From Geobacillus icigianus (GTDB lineage Bacteria > Bacillota > Bacilli > Bacillales > Anoxybacillaceae), in NCBI RefSeq assembly GCF_000750005.1, contig NZ_JPYA01000060.1, positions 1-64,000 of the forward strand: 64,000 nt of DNA, in the 5' to 3' direction. Positions 17,789-27,288 of this stretch are shown here, piece by piece. The translations under genes and the position numbers were made by a program. The notes under the pieces were generated by a model. That model was not told the DNA's origin. It saw only the letters and a list, made by a program, of their open reading frames with translations, and did not search any database. The number at the start of each line of letters is the position of its first letter. The stretch's first letter is position 1.

Positions 17789-18763
17789 ATGTATCAACCG
17801 AAAGATTCTTCCCAATCACCCCGTTTTTGTGGGGTTCGCACCTTTATGCGGTTGGAACAGATCAAAACAACAGACGATGTCGATTTTGTCATAGTTGGCG
17901 TTCCTTTTGACACCGCGGCATCAAACCGAACCGGACAACGATATGGCCCACAGCACATTCGCAATTTCTCTGTCTTGCTTCGCCCTTACAATCCAGATAT
18001 GGATATTGATATTTTTGCCTATTGTTCCGGCGTCGATTACGGGGATATTGATGTCATTCCCGGCAATGCGTTGCGCACGTATGATCGTATCGTCGAAGAG
18101 CTGCGACCATTGTTGAAGAAAGATATCGTTCCGATTCTGATGGGCGGCGATCACTCCATTACATTGGGACACTTGCGGGCTTTTTACGAACGCTTTGGCC
18201 CCATCGCGCTCGTTCATTTTGACTCGCATAGCGACACGTGGGACCATTACTACGGAGAAAAATATATGCATGGCACGCCGTTCCGCCGCGCTGTCGAGGA
18301 AGGGCTGCTTGATGTGGATCATTCCATTCAAGTCGGGATGCGCGGACCGCTTTACAGTGCTGATGATATCGAGGACGCCCGACGGCTTGGTTTTGAAGTC
18401 ATTCCGATGAAAGAGGTCCGGCAAATGGACTTTTCGGAAGTAATGCGCCGCATCCATCAACGCGTCGGTGACAAACCGGTTTTCGTTTCTTACGATATTG
18501 ACTTTGTCGATCCTGCTTTTGCCCCGGGGACTGGCACACCGGAAGTGGGCGGACCAACCAGCTACGAGGCACTCGAATACGTAAGGGGACTCGATGGACT
18601 AAATATTGTCGGGTTTGATCTCGTCGAAGTTTTGCCTGCTTACGACAGCGGAGAAGTGACCGCTCTATTGGCTTCTGCGATTATGTATGAGATGATTACA
18701 CTTGTGGCGTTGAAGAAAAAGCGGTCACAGGCCAACAACCTATCGACAACGACAACATCCTAA
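17789..18763 (+). CDS. Ureohydrolase, agmatinase/guanidinobutyrase type
   Basis: The 324-residue arginase-family enzyme has all binuclear manganese ligands: His122 (GGDHS), Asp145-His147-Asp149 (HFDSHSDTW) and Asp236-Asp238 (SYDIDFVD). It removes urea from a guanidino compound. The C-terminal VDPAFAPGTGTPEVGG segment is typical of agmatinase, guanidinobutyrase and guanidinopropionase rather than arginase. The usual DAHxD motif reads DSHSD here, a minor change. With gabT, an aldehyde dehydrogenase and an amidase around it, 4-guanidinobutyrate to GABA plus urea is the most coherent reaction; agmatine to putrescine plus urea is the alternative. First gene of a sigma-54-driven operon; AAGGAGG precedes the ATG. 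Confidence 0.85.
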   Translation: MYQPKDSSQSPRFCGVRTFMRLEQIKTTDDVDFVIVGVPFDTAASNRTGQRYGPQHIRNFSVLLRPYNPDMDIDIFAYCSGVDYGDIDVIPGNALRTYDRIVEELRPLLKKDIVPILMGGDHSITLGHLRAFYERFGPIALVHFDSHSDTWDHYYGEKYMHGTPFRRAVEEGLLDVDHSIQVGMRGPLYSADDIEDARRLGFEVIPMKEVRQMDFSEVMRRIHQRVGDKPVFVSYDIDFVDPAFAPGTGTPEVGGPTSYEALEYVRGLDGLNIVGFDLVEVLPAYDSGEVTALLASAIMYEMITLVALKKKRSQANNLSTTTTS

Positions 18764-18796
18764 AAACATGTCACAAACAAAAAGGAGCGGCTTTCA

Positions 18797-20257
18797 ATGG
18801 CTCAGGACCATGTGTATATCAACGGAAAATGGTACAAAGGAGAAGGAGAAAAAAGGGCGGTGATCAATCCTTCGAATGAGGAAGTCATCATAGAAATCAA
18901 TGAAGCATCCCAACAACAAACAGTAGAAGCAATCCAAGCGGCCCGTCATGCCTTTCAATACACCGATTGGCCATCGAATCCGGCAAGAAGAATGGCCGTC
19001 CTTCGGCAACTGGCTGATTTGTTGGAACAGAACGCGGAAACATTCGCTGCCATTGAGACGTTGAATACAGGGAAACCGATTCGCGAATCGCGCCTCGATG
19101 TCAGTGATTCGATCCAATGCCTCCGTTACTACGCCGATTTTGTTGAGCAACGGACCATCGAGGAAAAGAAAAGAACCGATGGCACGACAAGCAAAGTCAT
19201 TGAGGAACCGATCGGGGTATGCGCTCTCATCGTGCCTTGGAATTTCCCCCTCTTATTGGGGATATGGAAATTGGCCCCGGCGCTTGCGGCGGGAAATACA
19301 GTGGTATTTAAACCATCAGAACTGACGCCGCTATCATTCATAGAGCTGACGAAGCTGATCGATTCCATCGGTCTCCCGCCGGGCGTGTTTAATCTCGTGC
19401 TTGGCAGTGGTTCGCCGGTTGGAGAAACATTAGTGACACATCCTGATGTGGAAAAAATATCGTTTACTGGCGGAACGAAAACCGGACGATGGATTTACGA
19501 ACAATGTGCTCGTGGGTTGAAGCGAGTGTCTTTGGAACTCGGCGGAAAATCCCCGCTGCTCATTTTTGACGATGCCGATCTTACTAGCACCGTCGAGTGG
19601 GCACTGTTTGCCTCCTTCTTCAATCAAGGGGAAGTGTGTGTGGCTGCTTCGCGCATTCTTGTACAACGGCGTGTTTATAATTCGTTGATTGATCAGCTAA
19701 CCCAAAGACTGGCTTCCCTCCGTATTGGCGATCCTTTCGCGGAAAACACGGAGATGGGACCACTAATCAGCTCCTCACATTTAGAAAAAGTGGAAACATA
19801 TATCCAGATTGGCTTGCAGGAAGGAGCGGTGCTGCTACAGGGTGGAGAACGAATCAAGGAACGGGGGTATTATCTCACCCCTGCTGTTTTCGCCCATGTC
19901 CGTCAAGACATGCGTATCGTCCAAGAAGAAATCTTTGGTCCTGTCATTACTTTGCAACCGTTTGAACATGACAACGAAGCCATCGGCCTGGCGAACGAGA
20001 CAATATACGGACTAGCAGCTGGCATATTCAGCCGCAATCTCGAACGGGCGGAACAAATCGCCGGAAAATTGAGAGCTGGAACCATTTGGATTAACAGTTA
20101 TCACACTCCTTATGTCGATGCTCCTTGGGGCGGCATGAAACAAAGCGGAATCGGTCGGGAGCTTGGGCCGCAAGGATTCGCCGCTTTTACGGAAACAAAG
20201 CATGTGAACATCAGCCAACACGGCAAACCACTCGGATGGTATCCATCACGCTCCTGA
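18797..20257 (+). CDS. Aldehyde dehydrogenase, betaine/4-aminobutyraldehyde type
   Basis: The 486-residue ALDH has the catalytic Asn in IVPWNFPLL, the Glu of SLELGGKSP and the Cys of FFNQGEVCVAASR. It belongs to the betaine-aldehyde / aminobutyraldehyde / guanidinobutyraldehyde dehydrogenase group (LELGGKSP, DAPWGGMKQSGIGRELG). It sits 33 bp after the ureohydrolase in the same operon, with AAAGGAGCGG upstream. In this setting it could oxidise 4-guanidinobutyraldehyde (from agmatine oxidation) to 4-guanidinobutyrate, or 4-aminobutyraldehyde to GABA, or succinate semialdehyde. Which one is not decidable from sequence. Its stop codon lies in a 27-nt palindrome. Confidence 0.87.
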   Translation: MAQDHVYINGKWYKGEGEKRAVINPSNEEVIIEINEASQQQTVEAIQAARHAFQYTDWPSNPARRMAVLRQLADLLEQNAETFAAIETLNTGKPIRESRLDVSDSIQCLRYYADFVEQRTIEEKKRTDGTTSKVIEEPIGVCALIVPWNFPLLLGIWKLAPALAAGNTVVFKPSELTPLSFIELTKLIDSIGLPPGVFNLVLGSGSPVGETLVTHPDVEKISFTGGTKTGRWIYEQCARGLKRVSLELGGKSPLLIFDDADLTSTVEWALFASFFNQGEVCVAASRILVQRRVYNSLIDQLTQRLASLRIGDPFAENTEMGPLISSSHLEKVETYIQIGLQEGAVLLQGGERIKERGYYLTPAVFAHVRQDMRIVQEEIFGPVITLQPFEHDNEAIGLANETIYGLAAGIFSRNLERAEQIAGKLRAGTIWINSYHTPYVDAPWGGMKQSGIGRELGPQGFAAFTETKHVNISQHGKPLGWYPSRS

Positions 20258-20280
20258 TTTCGTCCTTAGGACGAAATCAG
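20254..20280. repeat. 27-nt palindrome over the ALDH stop codon
   Basis: CTGATTTCGTCCT, one T, then its exact complement: a 13-bp perfect stem that begins one base before the TGA. There is no U-run after it. It may be an attenuator, an mRNA-stabilising stem or an operator between the first two and last three genes. Confidence 0.6.
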
Positions 20281-20336
20281 TGTAAGGTTATTATTCTGAA
20301 TATTAAAAATATAAAAAACAAGGAGGACCGATCATC

Positions 20337-21710
20337 ATGAAATGGATAGAACGGTTGGGCCATGATGATATTCGCCCCACCCCGATGAACGAACGAAGCA
20401 TGAACTTCTTTAGCACGTTTACCCTTTGGATTGCGGCAAATGTGGTGATTACGACTGTCATGACGGGTATGATGTTTGTTCCTGACATTTCCTTTTCCAA
20501 CGCCATGCTGGCGATCATTGTCGGTTCGGCGATCGGTGCTATTCCGCTCGCCCTTACCGGAAACATCGGCATCCGCACCGGGCTCCCTACAATGGTGATC
20601 ACAAGAGCGGCCTTTGGACAAAAAGGAGCCATCCTTCCCGCCCTTGTCAACACCATCATTTTAATCGGCTGGAGCTGGATTCAAGCCTATATGGCTGGCC
20701 TTAGTCTGAATTATGCCGTTCATTACACCACTGGATACAGTAATATTAATCTATTTGTGATCTTGACAGAGCTTCTTGTTGTAGTCATTACAATTTTTGG
20801 CCACCGAGGTGTGGAACGGATAGAGAAATATATATCGATTGCTATGCTGATTTTATCGTTCCTCGTTTTTTACAAAATTTTTACGACTTACGACATTTCA
20901 ACACTCGTCGAAATGAAATTGAGCGAGCATCCATCCATCACCACGATCATCGCCTTTGACATCGTCGTCGCCACCGCCTTTTCTTGGATGTCGACGGTTT
21001 GCGATTTCAATCGCAACTGCCGCTCAGAAACAAGCGGGTTTTGGGGAACGTATTTTGGCTATCTTGTCGCTTCCATTGTCGCAATGGGGCTCGGCGCTGT
21101 CGTCAGCGGCTTTAGCATTGCCTCCAACATGGAAAGGACGTATGATCCTACCATTCTCCTTGCCGCTTACGGGTTTGGATTGATCTCATCCATCGTCGTT
21201 TTCTTTTCTGTACTCTCGACCAATGTCATGGCCTTATATAGCGCCACGATGTCGTTTATGAACATCTTCCCACGCGCAGGCTTTTGGAAACCGACATTGA
21301 TCATGGGAGTGATTTGCACACTTGGCGCCTTGCTGAAAGAAGTGCTAATGTCTCAGTTCTTTAACTTCATTATGCTGATTGCCACGTTGTTCATTCCTGT
21401 GTTTGCGATTGTGCTCGTTGATTACTTTTTTATCAAAAAAGGGGTATATGATGCTGAAGATATTTTGTACGATACAAAAGGTCACTATCGCTATCAAAAA
21501 GGAGTCAACATCGCCGCCTACTTCACCTATATCGTCGGAGCTGTCTTCGCCTATTATTTTACGTACATTCATCCGCTTGCCGTCGGCTCCACCATGCTGA
21601 CATTTCTTTTATCAGGGACGGTTTATTTTGTGTTGATGAGATGGACAAAACAAATCGCTGCAAACATGAATTCTGTCGAACTTGAATCTCCTACTAAACT
21701 GGAGGGATGA
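20337..21710 (+). CDS. NCS1-type permease (cytosine/purine/polyamine-like)
   Basis: The 457-residue protein has about 12 membrane helices. Family features are RLGHDDIRPTPMNERSMNFF at the N-terminus, the Na+/substrate segment ALTGNIGIRTGLPTMVITRAAFGQKGA (helix 3 region) and GWSWIQAYMAGLSLNYAV. These place it in the nucleobase-cation symporter 1 superfamily, whose members import cytosine, purines, hydantoins or putrescine-like compounds. In this operon it probably takes up the guanidino or amine substrate of the ureohydrolase, which is inference. AAGGAGGACC precedes the ATG; it is separated from the ALDH by a palindrome. Confidence 0.8.
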   Translation: MKWIERLGHDDIRPTPMNERSMNFFSTFTLWIAANVVITTVMTGMMFVPDISFSNAMLAIIVGSAIGAIPLALTGNIGIRTGLPTMVITRAAFGQKGAILPALVNTIILIGWSWIQAYMAGLSLNYAVHYTTGYSNINLFVILTELLVVVITIFGHRGVERIEKYISIAMLILSFLVFYKIFTTYDISTLVEMKLSEHPSITTIIAFDIVVATAFSWMSTVCDFNRNCRSETSGFWGTYFGYLVASIVAMGLGAVVSGFSIASNMERTYDPTILLAAYGFGLISSIVVFFSVLSTNVMALYSATMSFMNIFPRAGFWKPTLIMGVICTLGALLKEVLMSQFFNFIMLIATLFIPVFAIVLVDYFFIKKGVYDAEDILYDTKGHYRYQKGVNIAAYFTYIVGAVFAYYFTYIHPLAVGSTMLTFLLSGTVYFVLMRWTKQIAANMNSVELESPTKLEG

Positions 21711-21711
21711 T

Positions 21712-22533
21712 ATGAACCTATCGTTTGACATCGCGTTGGCGCAGATGGCATCAGTAACTGGTGATATTGGCGCCAACTTGGCCAAAATGAAAGTGATCAT
21801 CAATGAGTGCAAACGACAGTTCCCTAATGTCCGCCTTCTTCTGTTCCCGGAACTTTGCACTACTGGTTATGTACTGTCAGAAGTACTAAAAGAACTGGCT
21901 GAGACACCTGATGGGTCTACGTTCCAGTATATGAGCCGGATGGCCCAACAATTTCAATTGTACATTGCTTACGGATACGTTGAAAAGGACGATATAGAAA
22001 ATATATACAACTCTCTTATGTTGATTCATCCCAATGGACAATGTATCGGAAATTACCGAAAAATCCACTTGACTCCTTTTGAAAAAGCCTGGTTTTCTTC
22101 GGGAGCCGAGCCGGTGCTGGTGGATACCGACCTTGGCCGTATCGGTCTGATGATTTGTTGGGACTTAGCTTTTCCGGAACTAGCAAGATACCTAGCCGTC
22201 CATGGATCCGAGCTTCTTCTCGTTCCATGTGCTTGGGAATCTCCATTTCATGCACCGTTTCAAAAATTAGCCATGGCCAGAGCGATCGATAATACGGTTT
22301 ATGTTGCTGCATGCAATCAAATCGGACGGCCTTCTTCTTTCCATTTCTTTGGTTTATCCTCTATTTATGGGCCGGATGGAAGTGAAATAGCCGCAGCCAA
22401 CATGGACGAACGGGAAGAAATCATACACGCAATGATCGATCACAACCAACGCCAAGAGTTAAAGAAAAACTTTTATACAATGATGGACGAACGACGGACA
22501 GACCTTTACCGAGAATGGACTTGGAAGGAATGA
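21712..22533 (+). CDS. Nitrilase-superfamily amidohydrolase
   Basis: The 273-residue carbon-nitrogen hydrolase has the complete catalytic triad: Glu47 (LLFPELCTTGY), Lys117 (NYRKIHL) and Cys149 (MICWDLAFPE). The remaining structure follows the omega-amidase / aliphatic amidase branch, not the plant-type nitrilases. It hydrolyses an amide to acid plus ammonia. In this operon 4-guanidinobutyramide to 4-guanidinobutyrate is an attractive reaction, since that acid is the likely substrate of the ureohydrolase; N-carbamoyl compounds are an alternative. The ATG at 21712, one base after the permease stop, has GGAGGGATGAT upstream, which implies translational coupling. Confidence 0.83.
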   Translation: MNLSFDIALAQMASVTGDIGANLAKMKVIINECKRQFPNVRLLLFPELCTTGYVLSEVLKELAETPDGSTFQYMSRMAQQFQLYIAYGYVEKDDIENIYNSLMLIHPNGQCIGNYRKIHLTPFEKAWFSSGAEPVLVDTDLGRIGLMICWDLAFPELARYLAVHGSELLLVPCAWESPFHAPFQKLAMARAIDNTVYVAACNQIGRPSSFHFFGLSSIYGPDGSEIAAANMDEREEIIHAMIDHNQRQELKKNFYTMMDERRTDLYREWTWKE

Positions 22534-22540
22534 CGAGAAA

Positions 22541-23191
22541 ATGATCATCAAAAAACTCATCGACCTCTCCATGCCGATCACGGCCCAAACTCCGGTTTAC
22601 CCCGGGGATCCGAAGCCGCACATCGAACCGGCGGCCACGTTCGCCGCTGACGGCTACCATGTCAGCCGCCTTGTGCTCGGTTCGCATAGCGGCACCCATG
22701 TCGATGCGCCGTTCCATTTTTGCGAGCACGGCTGGCGGTTGGATGACGTGCCGCTCTCTTATTTTCTCGGCCGCGGCGTTGTGATCGATGCCACGGGGAA
22801 AACGGAAGGGGAAGCGGTGACGATGGCGGATGCTGCCGTGTATATGCCGAAGCTGTCGCCGGGAATGATCGTTTTGTTTCACACCGGCTGGTCGTCGTAC
22901 GTCGGAACGGAGCAGTATTTTCGCCACCCGTACGTCGCGCCGGATGTCATTGAAGCGATGCTCGAACGGGGCGTTCGCACGTTTTTGATCGATGCCCTGA
23001 ACATCGATCCGTCGGATGGTTCCTCGTTTCGCGCTCATGAACTTATTCTCGGCGCCAACGGGGTGATCGGGGAAAACTTCACCAACTTCGATCAAATCGA
23101 TTTTGATGACCCATACATTATCGCTCTGCCCCTTTCCTTGCCCAGCGGCGACGGCTCGCCTGTTCGGGCGGTGGCGGTGCAATGGGGGTGA
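22541..23191 (+). CDS. Cyclase-family metal hydrolase (kynurenine formamidase-like)
   Basis: The 216-residue protein has the family zinc motif HSGTHVDAPFH (His49, His53, Asp55, His59) and the preceding TPVYPGDP loop, with typical length. Members include kynurenine formamidase, isatin hydrolase and N-formyl hydrolases. No tryptophan-degradation genes are near, so a formamidase-like step on another amide, or a lactam or cyclic imide, is possible. It is the last gene of the sigma-54 operon, 7 bp after the amidase gene, and a terminator follows. GC is higher than in the four genes before it (many GCG/CCG codons), hinting at a separate origin. Confidence 0.83.
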   Translation: MIIKKLIDLSMPITAQTPVYPGDPKPHIEPAATFAADGYHVSRLVLGSHSGTHVDAPFHFCEHGWRLDDVPLSYFLGRGVVIDATGKTEGEAVTMADAAVYMPKLSPGMIVLFHTGWSSYVGTEQYFRHPYVAPDVIEAMLERGVRTFLIDALNIDPSDGSSFRAHELILGANGVIGENFTNFDQIDFDDPYIIALPLSLPSGDGSPVRAVAVQWG

Positions 23192-23213
23192 CCAGTCGAT
23201 CGGACATACGAAA

Positions 23214-23241
23214 CGCCCCGTATCTTCTTCGATGCGGGGCG
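23214..23241. terminator. Convergent terminator hairpin
   Basis: The stem CGCCCCG / CGGGGCG has a 14-nt loop between the cyclase gene and the convergent acetyltransferase. U-tracts are short on both sides. Confidence 0.55.
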
Positions 23242-23253
23242 CCCTCTCTCTAG

Positions 23254-23789
23254 TTATTTTATCCACTTGATGACTCGCGCTGGGTTTCCGCCAACGACCG
23301 CGTTAGCGGGAACGTCCTTTGTCACGACAGCGCCTGAGGCGATGACAGCGTTGTCACCGATCGTGACACCTGGGTTGATCACAGCTCGTCCGCCGATCCA
23401 AACGTTATCCCCGATAGTGACCGGTTTCCCGTATTCGCGGCCGCTGTTCCGCTCGTGCGGGTCAAGCGGATGCGTCGCCGCATAAATGTGCACGCCGGGA
23501 CCGATAAAACAATGATCGCCGATCCGCACTTCACAGACGTCTAAAATGACGCCATCAAAGTTCATGAAAAAATGTTCGCCAACATGAATGTTATACCCAT
23601 AGTCACAGCGGAAGTTCGGCTCGATGTACAGCTGTTTTCCTGTTGAGCCGAACAGTTCCCTTAACAATTGAACCCGCTTTTCATATTCCGTTTCCAATGT
23701 TTCATTAATATAAGCGAACGAGCCGTCTCGCCCGCTCTTTCACAAGCAGCGGATCGGCCGAAAAAGCCGTCATGCTCTTTCGGCGGCAT
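23254..23789 (-). pseudogene. maa: Maltose/galactoside O-acetyltransferase (maa-like), frameshifted
   Basis: The 147 readable residues are a complete left-handed beta-helix of the Maa/LacA type: [18 protein letters not shown], the catalytic His in [11 protein letters not shown], and [42 protein letters not shown]. The N-terminal Mac region is out of frame: [16 protein letters not shown] is readable in another phase just upstream, and deleting one base at tattaatg would restore [14 protein letters not shown] further phase change lies nearer the ATG at 23789, which overlaps the D-serine dehydratase stop. Translation from TTG at 23697 would give a shortened protein. I call it broken unless the shift is a sequencing error. 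Confidence 0.6.
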
Positions 23790-25150
23790 CACCCTTGCCG
23801 ACGTTTCCCTTCCTGATAGTAAGCATCCATCACGTCCTTCGGCACCATGCTTCCGCCTGTGGCCCAGCAAATATGGGTGGCTTTGTTCATTTTTTCTGTC
23901 AAATGGTGCTGCTCGAGATACATGCGCGCTGCTTGGTCTTGACACAAACGAACAGGCCCTGCGACCCCTGCCAATGCCGACGGTTCCAAGCGGATCTCCT
24001 CCGTATCGATCATCGCCGCGAGCAGCCGATAAAGGGTGGAATCATCCACTGTATAGACGCCGCTGATGACGTGTTCGAGCATCTTTCCGACCAGTCGCGA
24101 AGGGCGGCCGACGGCCAGCCCGTCGGCTTCGGTTCGGTTATCTATGCCAAACTCCTGCACCGAGACGCGATCGTGTTCACCCGTCATCAGCCCAAGCAGC
24201 ATACAAGGCGAATGGGTTGGCTCGGCGAAAAAGCAATGCACATGATCCCCGTACACGAGTTTCAAACCAAACGTCACCCCGCCCGGTCCGCCGCCAACTC
24301 CACAAGGAAGGTAGACAAACAGCGGGTGATCTTCATCGACGATGATGTTCTTGTCTTCTAACTGTTGCTTTAACCTCAACGCCGCCACCGCGTATCCTAA
24401 AAACAAATGAATCGAATTCTCGTCATCGATAAAATACGAGGCGGGGTCTTCAGCCGATTGTCTTCTCGCCTCTTCGACCACTTTGTTGTAATCGGTGAGA
24501 TGTTCGACCACCGTCACCCCTTTGCTTCGCAGCAAATCTTTCTTCCACTGTTTCGCGTCCGCCGACATATGCACCGTCACATGAAATCCAAGCCGCGCGC
24601 CGATGATTCCGATGCTCAGGCCTAAATTTCCCGTTGAACCAACGACAAGCGAATAGCGGGAAAAGAACTTCCGAAACTCCTCGTCAGCGAAGACTGCGTA
24701 GTCATCCTCTATGGAAATCAAACCGTTTGCGAGCGCGAGGTCTTCGGCATGTTTCAAGACCTCATAAATCCCCCCTCTCGCCTTGATTGATCCGGAGATG
24801 GGGAGATGGCTGTCGCATTTGAGCCATACTTCCCCTTCAATCGGCTGCCCGCTCATCTCTTCCAAATACCGTTGCATTTTCGGAATCTTTATTAGCGGCG
24901 ATTCAATGATTCCGCCACTGTCCCGCGTTTCCGGAAACGCCTTGGCGATATACGGGGCAAAGCGCGCCAACCGTTCTTCAGCTTCCTTGACATCGCGTTC
25001 ACCGAGCGGAAGATGTCGGGTGGCTTGATCAAATGAACAAATGTTTGGATTCGGCCAAAACACTTCTTCTGTTCTGATCATATTCTCCAACAACGGAAGT
25101 TCCCTCATCCATTGTCGAATCGTTTTCCCCGCTACGATTCGGTTCTCCAT
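23789..25150 (-). CDS. dsdA: D-serine ammonia-lyase (dehydratase)
   Basis: The 453-residue fold-type II PLP enzyme has Lys123 in SGSIKARGG, the glycine loop [11 protein letters not shown] near 190 and [15 protein letters not shown] near 288, matching DsdA (about 440 residues) rather than threonine dehydratase. It converts D-serine to pyruvate and ammonia, clearing a cell-wall-derived or environmental D-amino acid. Start chosen at MENRIVAGK because AGGAGGAAAGAC precedes it; the longer frame has no match. Its stop overlaps the start of the broken acetyltransferase gene. Confidence 0.9.
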   Translation of the reverse strand: MENRIVAGKTIRQWMRELPLLENMIRTEEVFWPNPNICSFDQATRHLPLGERDVKEAEERLARFAPYIAKAFPETRDSGGIIESPLIKIPKMQRYLEEMSGQPIEGEVWLKCDSHLPISGSIKARGGIYEVLKHAEDLALANGLISIEDDYAVFADEEFRKFFSRYSLVVGSTGNLGLSIGIIGARLGFHVTVHMSADAKQWKKDLLRSKGVTVVEHLTDYNKVVEEARRQSAEDPASYFIDDENSIHLFLGYAVAALRLKQQLEDKNIIVDEDHPLFVYLPCGVGGGPGGVTFGLKLVYGDHVHCFFAEPTHSPCMLLGLMTGEHDRVSVQEFGIDNRTEADGLAVGRPSRLVGKMLEHVISGVYTVDDSTLYRLLAAMIDTEEIRLEPSALAGVAGPVRLCQDQAARMYLEQHHLTEKMNKATHICWATGGSMVPKDVMDAYYQEGKRRQG

Positions 25151-25237
25151 GTCTTTCCTCCTCATCCATATGTAAAAAGCATCTACTTCCAGTATAATAG
25201 AAAACGTGAATCGCTGGTATAGGGGAGGAAAACGGTC

Positions 25238-25717
25238 TTGAACATCGTCCCAACAAAACAATTAGACCGCGCTCTAGTCAACCAGTTTTTTATCGAACAT
25301 TGGGGAAGTCCACAAATGGTAGTGTCGACTGGTGTTTATGACTGCAGCGAGCTGGACGGATTTGCGGCTGTTGAAAATGGAAAACGAATCATCGGACTTG
25401 TTACGTTCCTTATTCGCAAAAACGAATGCGAGATCATCTCGCTAGACAGCATAATGGAAAACCGCGGCGTCGGCAGCGCCCTTTTGCATGAGGCAGAAAC
25501 ATGGGCGAGGCAACAAGGGTGCACCGTGGTTCGACTGATCACGACGAATGACAACTTGCATGCACTTCGTTTCTACCAAAAGCGCGGCTATCAAATCGTA
25601 AATGTCTTTCCGAACGCCGTCGACAAGGCGCGGCAAATCAAGCCAAGCATTCCGCTGATGAGCGCTGAGGGCATTCCGATTCGGGATGAGCTATTGCTTG
25701 TGAAACGACTAGGGTGA
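25238..25717 (+). CDS. GNAT-family N-acetyltransferase
   Basis: The 159-residue protein has a single GNAT domain. The acetyl-CoA site is visible as [29 protein letters not shown] (about residues 66-94), where RGVGSA is the Q/RxxGxG/A loop, followed by [11 protein letters not shown]. The acceptor is unknown. The start is TTG at 25238 with GGGGAGGAAAAC upstream. Divergent from dsdA by 87 bp; a bidirectional terminator separates it from the convergent urease operon. Confidence 0.82.
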   Translation: MNIVPTKQLDRALVNQFFIEHWGSPQMVVSTGVYDCSELDGFAAVENGKRIIGLVTFLIRKNECEIISLDSIMENRGVGSALLHEAETWARQQGCTVVRLITTNDNLHALRFYQKRGYQIVNVFPNAVDKARQIKPSIPLMSAEGIPIRDELLLVKRLG

Positions 25718-25752
25718 CACGGTGCAATGATGACGTCTTCTTGAAAAAGAAA

Positions 25753-25777
25753 CACCAGCCTTCTCCCAAGGCTAGTG
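25753..25777. terminator. Bidirectional terminator (GNAT gene / urease operon end)
   Basis: The stem CACCAGCCTT / AAGGCTAGTG has one mismatch and a 5-nt loop. On the minus strand TTTCTTTTT follows, which would close the long urt-ure transcript. Confidence 0.75.
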
Positions 25778-25828
25778 CTTCTTTCAATATTTTATACTCC
25801 TCACCTATGAAGCTAGTCGCTAGGAGTA

Positions 25829-26452
25829 TTAAAGCTCGGTGGTTATATGATAAATGTAATATACTCCATAGGCGATGCTAATGAGGGAGACGGTTTTCAC
25901 CATCCATTGGCTTATGGCTTGCCGTTTCACTTTCATCCAAACGAACGGAACGCCAAGAAGTGTGGTGAACAACATCATGCCGATGACCGTCCCTAAGCCA
26001 AAAAGCAAAATAAAGGAAAAGGCCATCCAAGTTCCTTTGACCGTCGTCATCGTCAACAACACCATTCCGGCACTTCCGGCCAAACCATGAACAATGCCGA
26101 TCAATGTCGATTTGATATGAAAATGATGAATATCGCCACGGCGATGATGATCCATGCTCATTGGCGAGCGAAAACTGGCAATTCCTAAAATGACGATCAT
26201 AACGCCAACGACCATTTCAAGGTAAGAAGCAACCCGTTCAGGAATTTGTCGCTCAAAAGCGATCATCGCCATCCCGACGATGAGCAGCGTCAACGTATGG
26301 CCGATTCCCCAAAACATGCCGGCCAGCGACGAAAGGGAAAGTTTTTTTGTTCGGCTGACAATCGTAGAAACCGCAATAACATGATCCGGTTCTGTCGCAT
26401 GTTTCATTCCTAGCAGCAATCCAAACAAGAGCACAGGCCATATCGTTCCCAT
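25829..26452 (-). CDS. ureH: Nickel permease UreH (NicO/HoxN-like)
   Basis: The 207-residue membrane protein has about six helices. It carries the nickel-transporter signatures GMKHATEPDHVIAVSTIV (His and Asp in helix 2) and GIGHTLTLLIVG, plus a His-rich loop (MDHHRRGDIHHFHI). This is the UreH type common at the end of Bacillus urease operons, where it supplies nickel for the active site. Last gene of the urt-ure unit. Start set at MGTIWPVLLFG (ATG 26452) with AAAGGAAG upstream; the longer frame overlaps ureD. Confidence 0.87.
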   Translation of the reverse strand: MGTIWPVLLFGLLLGMKHATEPDHVIAVSTIVSRTKKLSLSSLAGMFWGIGHTLTLLIVGMAMIAFERQIPERVASYLEMVVGVMIVILGIASFRSPMSMDHHRRGDIHHFHIKSTLIGIVHGLAGSAGMVLLTMTTVKGTWMAFSFILLFGLGTVIGMMLFTTLLGVPFVWMKVKRQAISQWMVKTVSLISIAYGVYYIYHITTEL

Positions 26453-26472
26453 TGTCTTCTTCCTTTCTCTTG

Positions 26473-27288
26473 TCAATATTTCCTCCAGCAAACTGGCGCT
26501 TTCTCACCACATTGGTGGCGAATAAACTGGTGGATACGTTGAAATATCGCTTCGATGGCCGATGTTTCATACGCCAATATACGTACAGAAAAGCCTGGAA
26601 CGGCTGCCGCTGAAAAACCGCAGCGAACCTCTTGCGGCATCTCTTCCATGAATTGGTTGAACTGTTCTAACACTTCCTTTGTGATGAACGGAGAAAGAGC
26701 CACCAATGATCCGACATGCGTATAGCCGCCAAGCTGCAGCATGCTCGTTAAGTGCTGCCGCGAATCCAAGTACAGATGATCAAACAGAACGAGCGCCTCG
26801 TCTTGATACACCTTCAGTTTCGAACGAATCCAATCGTAGCGGAACAGTTGGCCGCTCTCTGACCAACCCGGCGTGATGATCTCCCCATACATAAATGTCG
26901 AACGGCTTGTTACATGAACGACGGTCTCTTGGATAAAACGGGCTTGTTCGTAGGCAATGAGAGGATCGGGAAAATATTCGAGAACACTTTCATCACCCAA
27001 GGAAAATTGCGTATATTGCCCAACAGGCGCATACGGGGTTTTGTATACTTTTGTCGCCGCTTGTGTCGTCACCATCAATCTGGCGTGAGACTCTAACTTC
27101 ATATTGATCTCGTAGCGGTCGCCATTGACGTATCCTCCTCCAACGTGAACAAGATATAATGTCGGATGAGCAGAATCGAGATAAACAGGGCGCATCAGTT
27201 TCAGCGCTCCTTCATTATAAGTGTCAGAAATGACAGTGCGGCCGTCTTTCACGACCGCTGTGCATTGCAAACGCCCCGTCCAGCTCAT
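26473..27288 (-). CDS. ureD: Urease accessory protein UreD
   Basis: The 271-residue protein has UreD family segments [34 protein letters not shown], and [14 protein letters not shown] further on. UreD is the scaffold that docks apo-urease and, with UreF and UreG, drives nickel insertion. The start at 27288 gives an ATGA overlap with the ureG stop, which means tight translational coupling; an upstream start would overlap ureG by 42 bp. Confidence 0.9.
   Translation of the reverse strand: MSWTGRLQCTAVVKDGRTVISDTYNEGALKLMRPVYLDSAHPTLYLVHVGGGYVNGDRYEINMKLESHARLMVTTQAATKVYKTPYAPVGQYTQFSLGDESVLEYFPDPLIAYEQARFIQETVVHVTSRSTFMYGEIITPGWSESGQLFRYDWIRSKLKVYQDEALVLFDHLYLDSRQHLTSMLQLGGYTHVGSLVALSPFITKEVLEQFNQFMEEMPQEVRCGFSAAAVPGFSVRILAYETSAIEAIFQRIHQFIRHQCGEKAPVCWRKY

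Noticed and set aside
22541..23191. Kynurenine pathway (kynB) assignment for the cyclase-family gene
   Set aside because: No kynA or kynU nearby; the family is too broad for the symbol.
22421..23266. Leftward 281-residue frame opposite the amidase and cyclase genes
   Set aside because: Arg/His-rich antisense shadow of a high-GC gene; the sense frame has a complete zinc motif and ribosome site.
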